Shown here piece after piece: positions 23,460 to 32,530 of a stretch of DNA of 64,000 nucleotides. The stretch comes from Adiantum capillus-veneris (Eukaryota; Streptophyta; Polypodiopsida; Polypodiales; Pteridaceae): contig CM043971.1 of the NCBI GenBank assembly GCA_014529385.2, forward strand, positions 53,789,209 to 53,853,208, given 5' to 3'. The position numbers were made by a program, and so were the translations under genes. The first letter of the stretch is position 1; each line of letters starts with the position of its first letter. The notes beneath the pieces are model-generated. The model ran no database searches, had not been told where the DNA came from, and saw only the letters and a program-made list of their open reading frames with translations.

Positions 23460-23473
23460 AGGAGGGGGGGAAG
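23460..23473 (+). promoter_or_regulatory. Internal polypurine tract of element D
   Basis: A purine run ending in GGGGGGGAAG lies 22 bp after the Pol stop, 6.1 kb before the terminal PPT. It could prime a second plus strand (central PPT) or be a relic of an older 3' end. Element A has its real PPT at the equivalent place after Pol. Confidence 0.4.
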
Positions 23474-24119
23474 TATACAGGTATACAGGAGCTACAAAGC
23501 AGCTACAAGCGACAAAAAACAAAGAAAAACAAAAAATTATATTACAAGGGCAATGTCTTACATGATTTTGCAATTTTTATGTTTGATTGCGGATATTGAT
23601 AATATTTATGCCCTTATATACCTTGTTTTGCAACAAGAAGAGATCAAATGATGAATTTGGGTTTTTAGACGTGTAAATATCACTAAATAAGAGTGTTTTT
23701 GGAGCTAAAAAGTGAAAAAAAGTGGTAATCCAAGTCCAAAAATCACACATAAGTGTATATTCATATACATAGGGTTACCAGCTATTTATTGTGTATGTTT
23801 GGAAATTTTTGGCTTCAATTTGCTATTTTCCTTTATTTTTTATGATTTTCTTGATAAAAGTAAAAGAAAAATAAAAAAGCAGGTGAAACAAGATCAGAAA
23901 AAAGAAAAGAATAGATGGTGATGATCCTAATGACAAGGGCAACCCATGGTAAAAATTGAGTACAATTCGGGAAAAGTTGTTGAAAGCCCGAAATGACAGA
24001 ATTTTGGCAAAGTGGACAGATTTCTCAGAAACAGGTCAAACGGAGTCCAAATTGAGAAATTTCAAATCCTAAAGTGCATTTCATGACGAGATAGGAGCAC
24101 ATGTCAAATTTGGTAACAA

Positions 24120-24285
24120 GTGATCCGGGAAGTCCGAAGTTAAGTATTTTTCACATCACTTTCAAGCTCATTTCCACTATTACCTTCTTGGAGAGAGCAA
24201 AGAGCACACAGGAGCATCCAACCTTCTACAGCCTTCTACGACTGCTACGAGAGCTCAGAGGACACCAGACATGAGAGGTAGACTC
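24120..24285 (+). promoter_or_regulatory. Spacer block conserved between D and I, ending in a donor-like ATGAGAG|GT
   Basis: Matches 58195-58380 in element I: AGTCCGA, a TATA/AT-rich box, TCATTTCCACT, TTGGAGAGAG, a short variable stretch, then ACATGAG and a splice-donor-like GT (24278; GTAAGT at 58375). The order resembles a short promoter plus first exon. A promoter for the 3' ORF is inference. Confidence 0.35.
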
Positions 24286-24724
24286 GTTGCCATAAGCTTT
24301 TGATGTTTATCATTAACTTTTGTCGCGAAAACTGACCAAAACCAAGAAACAAGAGCAGACGGGGAATGCGGTAGAATGCTAGGTAGTGGCACAACCGCCT
24401 AACCAAACCTTGCAAGAACTTATAGGTGGGTTACCCTAGTATAGAAGATGGGTTTCTAACACTCAAAGCTCGAGAAAGAACGACTAGAAAAACCCTAGGT
24501 CAACAGAGCCTGCAAGAGGCAAACAGGAAAAAGTTGTCGAAACGACACAAAACTTCTCAGGTAGCTTAACAACATCGAGGGCAATGCAACCATGGAGTAT
24601 CTCCAGGTTTGGACCACCAAAAGTAGGTCGAAACAACCGATTCGGTTGCGGACACACAAAGCGTCATTTTGGCATAACGGCTGAAATTGACGACCGAATG
24701 AAATGAAACTTCACAAGCAGCTTC

Positions 24725-24747
24725 AAATATACATGGATGACTTATGT
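24725..24747 (+). repeat. 23-bp exact copy of the RT active-site coding sequence
   Basis: Identical to 19670-19692, which encodes I-Y-M-D-D-L-C in RT. The flanks do not match. It sits in noncoding spacer. Confidence 0.8.
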
Positions 24748-25084
24748 TTGCAAGCAAAACCCAAAAGAAAGCTGATTCACTTACCGATGGTGAAAAAGAC
24801 GCTTTCGGGCAACCAAAAGGAGAAAGATGGAGAACGAGGAGCCAAAGTAAAGTTCAACCAAATAGATGGCTTCACAACATATCCAATGAGCTGGAAATGC
24901 AACTCTCGAGAAGAAAAGTTGAAGAAATTCAACTCCAAGGCAAAAAGACGACTTCGGAGACTGAAATGCCTATAAGGGGGCTTTTTAGCTAAACTGATGA
25001 CTTTTTAAGTTGAAAACTAGTTTGCAGGGCTTAAGGCACTAGCACAAAGCATTCTTTGCACAAAAAGACCAACATTTCAAGAAA

Positions 25085-26095
25085 AGACATCATACGCGTA
25101 TGATGTCTCACAGCATGAATTTCACATGCATTTCAACATTTGAGTGCATAGCCTCATTCCACATGTTAATCACATCCTATGAACCAAGTATCATGAGAAT
25201 TGGAGTTAGAAAACCCAAGGAAAACCAAAAAGACGCAAAGTAGGCCATAAAATTGATTTTTGGTTTTAATTTTGTCAAAATAAATCCAAACTCATTGAAA
25301 CTTTGTAGGATTGTTGATTAACACATCTACAAGCTATCTGGAACCAAAAAGCACCATTTTGACACAAAAGACATCATACGCGTATAATGTCTATTTGCAC
25401 TTACAGAGCCAAAACTGCTCATTTGTCATCATACATCCATTATATATATCTAATACATGCTACATATGAAATTTGGAACCATTTGGTCAAGAGGATCATC
25501 CCATTAGGCCAATTGAGGAAAAATCCTTCACGTAAAGCCTATTTTTGGCCCAAATCCAACATACTCAAGTCCAAACCAAGATTTGAGTAGGAACAGTCCT
25601 TCACTAGTACATGGGGAGTCCACAGAACCAATCCCATGCAAAATTGATGAAAAAGACATCATACGCGTATAATGTCTCCAGAGCCATTTTTAACCCAAAA
25701 TCTATCCAAACTTCATAAATCCACTGAATAAGCCTATCTAAAGCCAAATCCAAGCTTATAGAGAAATTTGGTCCAAAAATACACTAAAAGACATCATACG
25801 CGTATGATGTCTCACTATGTGATTTTGGCACCTCAGGGCTTCAACCACCAAACAGAAGTGATCTACATGCCATTTGAAAGTGAACCACCAAGTTTTATCC
25901 AATTTGGATCCTAAAATCCAAGTCCCTTTCAAAATTTTGCCAAGAGCCGGAACTAGACTAAACTGGCCAAAACTTGACCAAATGGTATCCAAACTCAAAT
26001 CCAAGCATATGATAATCATGTATACACTATCAGCTACAAGCACAACCAATATGAAGTCATTCTGACACAAAAGACATCATACGCGTATGATGTCT
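25085..26095 (+). repeat. Palindrome array 2 in the spacer of element D (five copies)
   Basis: The same palindrome as in the leader, at 25085-25108, 25369-25392, 25654-25677, 25789-25812 and 26072-26095. Spacing is 284, 285, 135 and 283 bp, so the last four repeat the 288/125/282 layout of array 1. Copies 1, 4 and 5 are perfect; copies 2 and 3 carry the same G-to-A variant seen in array 1. Most copies are preceded by an A-rich AAAA run. Confidence 0.95.
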
Positions 26096-26250
26096 CCAGC
26101 ATGATTTTGAGCCCATTTTGCATATTTTTTCACCTACCTTGCATCCTTAGGCCCTGAATAGCTCATGTTTCAATTTTCAAGTCATTTGAATAGTTAAAAG
26201 CTTCATTTCGGCTTTCAGTACTAAAAAGACGCTAACTTTTGAAATTGGAG

Positions 26251-26257
26251 TTACAGG
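26251..26257 (+). promoter_or_regulatory. Candidate splice acceptor before the 3' ORF of D
   Basis: TTACAG|G lies five bases before the ATG at 26262. It would pair with a donor in the leader or spacer to give a 3'-ORF mRNA. Only weakly supported by sequence. Confidence 0.3.
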
Positions 26258-26261
26258 ATCC

Positions 26262-29200
26262 ATGGATTCCGCCAAGTCATCGGCAACGAAGAGAAAAAGA
26301 CCGACAATCAAAGATGCTCTTGCAGAAGCGGAACCCTTTGACATTCCAGCAGAAACCTTCAAGCCAACCAAAACTTTGGTGGAGGAAGCAGTATTGGAGA
26401 AAGAGGGAATAAAGATCTACCAGGGGACTTTCAGAGATCCTCAAGGGCAAGCGGTGGATGTACCGATGATTCCACAGGAATTGGTAGATTATAGCAGGTC
26501 AGAAGACATCAGCAGATACCTGGAAAGGGCAGACTTGCACAGTTTCTTCACCTCGAGACCATCAGGTGTGGATACAAGAAGAGTGTACGAGTTGGCAACA
26601 TCCATTCAGAAGGATGGAAAAGCCACATTGACAGCCATGGATGGAGAGAAAGTAGAAGTACAGATCACTCCACAACTCATTGTAGACGCATTGAAGCTAC
26701 ACAACAAAGGGAGCTCGGTCAGGGAAAGAAGGGAGGCCATAGAGGTCTATGGGCCCAAGAAGCAAAATGCAACCTATGGAGATATGGCGGACCCAAGAGC
26801 GGCAACCCTTTGCCGACTATACAACCAATTTCTTCATGTTTGCAGTAAAAGACCGCAAAAGTATACGACACCACCCCATGCCATTGCGACCACCATCACA
26901 TGAGCATTAAAGAGCAATATGCCAAAAGAGGTGAATTACGCTTAACACATCCACGAGCAAGTAATTGCCATGCACAACGAGAAGCCAAAGTACATAGGAG
27001 GAGCGGAAATTTTGACAAGAATAGCTTATGAAGCTATTGGAGCTAGAGATCAGTGGCCAAAGGTTCCCTCCCAGAATGAGTGGCTTAGAGAAGCCGATGA
27101 GGAGGAAGAACAGCCCAAAGTATCCAAGAGGGCATCCACAAGAGCATGCCGGAAACTAGAAGTAGTTTCAGAACTTGCAGAGGATGTGGACGAGCCGCTT
27201 AAGAAGAAAGTAAAGAAGAAGGTTGCTCCCAAGCAAACCAAAAGTCAGAAAGCGGCAAGAATGGAAAGACTAGTGGAGCAGTTTAGAGCGGAAAGAGCTC
27301 TAAAGGGTGACTTTGAAGAAAAGTGGGTGCCAGACCCCACTAAAGTTGGAACTAGCTCAGCCAGGCCACATACTGATCAATACGATCAATATATTAAAGC
27401 TTATGAGGAGTCAGAGGCTATTCTGGAGCAGCAACCTGTCGAGACATACACTGAAGAGGAGGTACAACAATTAAAAACTGAGCTGAAAAAAGACGACAAG
27501 GGGAAAAGGAAAGTAGATGAGTCTACTAAGCCTCAAGAGAAAGATGGGCAAGCCGACAAAGGGAAAGCCAAGGAAGCTGAGGAGAGATATCCCTCTATGA
27601 CTGATGTACCAAGCCCTAAGAAGACGGAAAAAATTGTGGAGCAGACCACAGTAGAGGTGGACACAGATGATTTGGAAAAGCCAAGGCCGAGACCAAAGAA
27701 AAGAAGATAGATCCAGTTCAGCAAAAGAGAAATGATTATGAAGATCTAGTAGAGATAGGATACACCGAAGAAGAGGCCCTTGAGGCAGTTTATGGGATCA
27801 CCCTACAAAAACAAGATGAACGGAGAGGAACGGAGGAAAAAACAAAGAGTAAAAAAGAAAGTGAAGAGAAACTGGACAAACCGAAAGTACTACAAGAGCC
27901 AAAGCCAGTGGAGGTGGTGGCGGAAAGAGCTTTAGAGTTGACAGATGATGATGAAAAAGACATGCACATGGTGCATGAACTGCTGAGCAAGATAAAAGAA
28001 AGGTCCAAGGCAAAGGAAGTAGAGATTGAGACAGCCAAACAAAGGGAAGCAGAGTTGCAGAGAAAATTAGAGAATGCTATGACTGAATCTGAAAGTCATA
28101 AAGCATCACTCTATGACGCGGAAAACGAGAGAGACGGCTTGATACTCCAGCTAGCCGAGGCTTCAAGAGAAGTAACAAGTGCACAGGAAGCAAGGGAGCG
28201 GATAGAGGATGAGTTGGAGGCGGCCAAGGATGAGCTCATTGAGCTAAGGGAGAGAGTCGAGATCCAAGAAAGAACAATCACTAGACTCAGGACTACCCCT
28301 AGAGCTAGCAGAGCAGGAACCAAACAAGAGGGAGCTATCATACCAGCTTTGGAAGACCAGGTTCGAAGCTTACAAAGAGAGCTGAGATTAGAGCAAGTGC
28401 AAAGGTTGCACATTGCGGAGGGATCATTGGCCGCAAAGGAGAGGCTCACATTAGAAAATCAAACACTACGGACAGAGAATGAGGCCCTCCGCAAACAGCT
28501 CCAAGATCTACAAGAGCAACAAAGAAGAGAGACAGAGACACCACAAGAAGAATCAGGTGGAGCAGCCATAGAGCTACCAGAAACTGGAGAGGCAACCACA
28601 ATTGAAGATCCAGCCCCAGCTCAAGAGGTAGCCTCGACTTCAAGAATCTCTGAAGAATAAGAACAAAGGTTCCATGACCAAATAGAAAAGTCAGCAGAGG
28701 AGAGTGCCAAGGCGGAAATGGAATGGGAGAGGAGACTCCTAATCTCCATTAGACTTCAGGGACTAGACACAAAAGTGCTCCATGAACAGTGGATGCAACC
28801 CAGCCTGCCTTTCCCTTTGATGAAATTTGAAGTGCTAAAGACAAAAAAGAGAATAGAGGAGGAGCAGTATGTCGCTCGTTACGAAGGTGACATCACAAAG
28901 GAGGAACAATCAAAGAAGATAGTAGATTCACAACCTAGATGGAGGAAAGGTTGGCTGAACAAATACCCAGCCTACCTCATCTACTTGGTGGAGGCACCAA
29001 AGGAGATTCGGGAGGATGCAACCTTCTGCCCGGTGCCAAGAGTCAGAAACTGGAAAGAGCATGGCAGGATTGCAGAAAAGAAGCCAAATTGGCTTAATTA
29101 TCCCAGGATGCCAGGACCAAAGGCAGGAGAGAGAATAGGTAAAGCCTACATGGTGAAAACCCTAACGGGCACCATCAAGCTCTTTACTGGCTCTCCTGAC

Positions 29201-29536
29201 CTTTCATGTCAGATGCTCAAGAAAATCTGCAGGACTCTCTTAGCTTGCATTGAAGTGTTCGCGCCAGATAAAGCCACGACCTCGAGTCTACTATCGACGG
29301 CCGACACAGTGACTGATATGATGTACGATCTTTCATTGCAGCCTTCTCCAAAAGTGTTACACCTCCTATACCAAAGGATTATGTTTTTGCCTAGCTTCCA
29401 CATGCAAACATTCGAAGAAGCTTTCTACACCGGCTTTTTCACCCACGAAAGCAAAATATTCGGCCCAACCTTGACCATCGGCAACCTACGATACGAATCA
29501 CATTTGCAGATGCTCAAGACGACAGGACTTTATTGA
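26262..29536 (+). pseudogene. 3' ORF of element D: globular N-terminal domain, coiled coil, C-terminal domain
   Basis: The first frame runs 26262-27710 with stops at 26901 and 26943. A frameshift near 27710 moves it to a second frame running to 29536, with a stop at 28658. The total is about 1,090 codons. The N-terminal third (VYELATSIQKDGKATLTAMD, VEVQITPQLIVDALKL, RLYNQFLHVCSKRPQKYTT, GAEILTRIAYEAIG) is matched in element I. Next come a long Lys/Glu-rich linker, a coiled coil at about 27900-28550 and a conserved C-terminal domain (WMQPSLPFPLMKFEVL, PRWRKGWLNKYPAYLIYL). It is most like the uncharacterised 3' ORFs of Athila/Tat elements. No signal peptide or clear membrane segment supports an envelope role. 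Confidence 0.78.
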
Positions 29537-29574
29537 CGAAGCATAAAAAGTCATGTCAGGGACGACATGAACGC

Positions 29575-29586
29575 GGAAGGGGGGAG
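29575..29586 (+). promoter_or_regulatory. Terminal polypurine tract of element D
   Basis: GGAAGGGGGGAG directly before the 3' LTR. Confidence 0.9.
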
Positions 29587-29868
29587 TGTTGAGCCAGCAG
29601 AGGATCACACCCACATTTTTGCTCACACTCATCATTTTGTAACCATTGATTGTAATAAATGTCTTTCCGACATTAATTTTGATTTGAGCCATTCATTAAG
29701 TAATGGGACTCAATTGAGTTTCCAGCTTGTAATCCCGAAGTAATTTCACTTGCTGATGTAATTAGTTAGAGATGTTCTCACCTCCAAGGCTGAGGTATAA
29801 AAGCCAAAGTTTTTGTAACCTAAGGGGGATTATTAATCAAAGTGAGTTTTTGAGCGCCGTGACTGTGT

Positions 29869-29967
<99 letters not shown>

Positions 29968-30591
29968 TTATCTACTTGCTACGCGAGCTACGGAGCCGCC
30001 ATTGGAGAAGCGACACCGCCATTGTTTTAGCAACGGCGAGAGCTACGCACAGATACCAAGAGTGCGCGCTATCGGCTTCTATGTGTGGTAAGTTCCTACG
30101 AGCTTCGGTGTGAGTTTTCTTCCAACTCGTGTGTCGGAATGGAGCGTGCAGCATATCTATAGAACCACAACGAGTAGAGCTACACATTAGTACCATCATG
30201 GTCAAGTTTCGATCACCTGTATTTTTTGGCCTGTCTTCATATGCGTTTACCACACGGAGTGGTTATAGGTTGATTTTGCAGTTCAAGTCTTTAGGGTGTT
30301 GTTCTTACCTAGTGTATAGACTTCCCCTTGAGTTTGAGATCGATTCGATGATTCTAGATCTTGTTTAGTATAGCATTCGTTCGTAGTACGAATTTCAGTC
30401 ACTTGCGTATTTTAGAACTTAGATTTGATTTCCTTAGTAGTGATTGTCATTAGAAGGTCGAGTAGGTGATTTGACACCCACCTAGTTGTTTCCATGCGCC
30501 TGCGGGTCAAGCTCCGTCCTCGTCTGACAAATTCTGTTGTTGGTTGAGTTCTCGCTATTTAGCTTCCGCTAGCGGCGTAACCGCCTTAACA
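29587..30591 (+). mobile_element. 3' LTR of element D
   Basis: Starts TGTTGAGCC and ends CCGCCTTAACA, followed by TSD TTGAG. TATA at 29796, GA tract at 29871-29965, splice-donor-like GTAAGT at 30088. Confidence 0.95.
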
Positions 30592-32170
30592 TTGAGTTTC
30601 ACATTTTTCATAAGCCCGATAAAACCCATTGTGGTGCTGATTTCCTGTCCAGAAGTATGGGTGGCTACTCTGAGGCATCTTTGAGGGATGAGCTAGTGGA
30701 TGCAAAACTCTTTCAGATAACAGCTGAAGAAGCAACTGATCCAGAGTTGTATGATGTATATCGGTTTCTTTCTAAGGGAGTATTCCCAAACAACTGGACT
30801 CAAAATCAGAAGAAGGGTCTAATTATTAAGAGTTTGAAGTTCACTATCATTGGTGGATCACTTTACAGACTGGGAGTCGATGGGGTTCTTCGAAGATGTG
30901 TACCTATGGAAGGCAAAATGCAAGTTATTTCAGAGGCACATGATGGGGATTCTGGAGGAAATTTCTCCACTGATATCACTTACAAGAAAATTTTTCAGGC
31001 TGAATTGTGGTGGCAAGCTTTAATAGCTGATGTTAGAAGCTTTTGTAAAACATATGATATATGCCAGAGGATGGCTAGACCCACAGCAGCAGATATGACT
31101 CCTCTAACTCTAGTTCAGCCATTGGGAGTGTTTATGAAATGGGGTCTCGATTTCATGGGTACATTCAAGAAAATTACTCCAAGGAAGAATAGATATATTT
31201 TGATGGCCACTTGTTATGTCACCAAACGGGTGGAAGCTAAGGCTCTTCTCGACAACACCACGAAGTGCACTGCTGTATTCTTATTTGAAAATATTATATG
31301 TCATTATGGATGTCCTGTGGAGATTGTGTTTGATCAGGAAAACACTTTATAAATGATACTATGGACATTCTAATGGAAATTCTCTCAGTAAAGCATCGAA
31401 AATCAACACCATATTATCCCAGATGCAATGGGCAAGCAGAGAGCAGTAACAAAACTGTCAAGACCATTCTCACTAAGATTGTGCAGAAGGAGCCACACCA
31501 GTGGGATCTGAAGCTCCAAACTGTTCTCTGGGCATATAGAACAGTCTATAAGGTCACCACTGGATTAACACCATTTAGAATGGTGTATGGCACTTAAGCT
31601 GTCATGCCTATGGAATTTGTAATTTTTAGTCTCAGGATGGCAGTAGAGTGTGGATTGGATTTTAATCACAATCTTAAACAAAGACTGGAGGAGTTAACAC
31701 AATTGGACGAGTTAAGACAGAGGGCTATGCTAGAATAGGAAATTGTTCAGCAAAAAAGGAAACACTGGCATGATAGAAGAATCAAAGTTAGGGAATTTCA
31801 GAAAGGAGATTTGGTTCTGCTCTATCAATCTAAACTGTGTCCTAAGAAACCTAACTTAAAGATAGCTTGGCGGGTCCATATGAAGTTGATTGGGTGTTTT
31901 CCAATGGCACTGTAAGGCTGAAAGATTTATCTGGGTTACTGTTGCTAGATGTGTATAATGGGGCCAAAGTCAAGCTATACTATTTAGATGATAAAGAGAC
32001 TTCTAGGAATAATGATACTGGTATTCTGGGAACTGAAGACCAGGAAAATTGTACAACCAGTACCAGAGCCAGTCAAAGGGTCAGAAAAGTCTCAACACGA
32101 CAAAACCATGTCAGTCGTCGCAGAATCAGTAAAGCGTCAGAGCCAGTATCAATTTATATGGGAAAAAGGG
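30592..32170 (+). pseudogene. RNase H end and integrase of element C
   Basis: The H2C2 domain is degenerate: EAHDGDSGGN lacks the second His. Core motifs are LDFMGTF, IVFDQENTL (altered around the second Asp) and NGQAESSNK. Stops at 31350, 31595 and 31736 and a frameshift near 31870 break it. The C-terminal part (AGPYEVDWVFSNGTVRLKDL) is in another frame. There is no second protease here, unlike A and D. Confidence 0.82.
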
Positions 32171-32530
32171 CCAGTTAGATTGTCTGTGATAATCATTTCA
32201 AAGAACATGGAGTGGATTACCCAATGTATGTATGCCACATCATTAGCAGTGCACATAACTCTAGGAATGGTAAGTAGTGGTGTTTTTATGGCGAGAATAC
32301 GTATAACAATAAGGCGAGTAGACATTTTTTCTCATAAGTCTCCTGCGCGATGTTTGCTTGCTGTCACACATTCGCCATTGCCAAGCTCTGAAGCTTCTTC
32401 ACTACAACCACAAACTTCTTCGTCCAAAGCAACTGTTGATTGCTGCTTGTCTTTACCAGCCACACCTGGATACAGGTTTGAAGATTCAAGTAAGTCTTCT
32501 TCTTCTAATGATTCATCGTCTTCATAGTGC

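Larger units (their letters stand above)
23474..26261 (+). other. Noncoding spacer of element D between Pol and the 3' ORF
   Basis: About 2.8 kb, AT-rich with no credible ORF. It contains a block conserved with element I (24120-24285), a 23-bp copy of the RT active-site coding sequence (24725-24747) and palindrome array 2 (25085-26095). Long spacers upstream of an extra 3' ORF are known in Athila and Tat elements. Confidence 0.75.
11416..30591 (+). mobile_element. Element D: complete 19.2-kb Ty3/gypsy retrotransposon inserted in element C
   Basis: Bounded by LTRs of 988 and 1005 bp, each TG...CA, with TSD TTGAG. From left to right it holds: a tRNA-Asp PBS; a leader with a palindrome array; a Gag-Pol polyprotein with a second protease after integrase; an internal purine tract; a 2.8-kb noncoding spacer with a second palindrome array; a 3' ORF of about 1,090 codons; and a terminal PPT. 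The non-microsatellite parts of the LTRs differ at roughly 20 of about 900 positions by my hand count, so the insertion is fairly recent. The coding regions nevertheless carry about a dozen lesions. It is unusually large for a plant gypsy element, in the size range of the Ogre/Tat group. Confidence 0.95.

Noticed and set aside
24703..24992. Possible RT fragment in the spacer of D (contains IYMDDLC)
   Set aside because: Only 23 bp match RT; the flanks are unrelated and the frame has no other RT motif. Recorded as a short repeat instead.
26262..29536. Envelope glycoprotein call for the 3' ORF of D
   Set aside because: No signal peptide, membrane segment or Cys pattern; coiled coil alone is not enough.
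29587..30591. Solo LTR interpretation of the right LTR of D
   Set aside because: It pairs with 11416-12403, with a matching TSD and an intact PPT.
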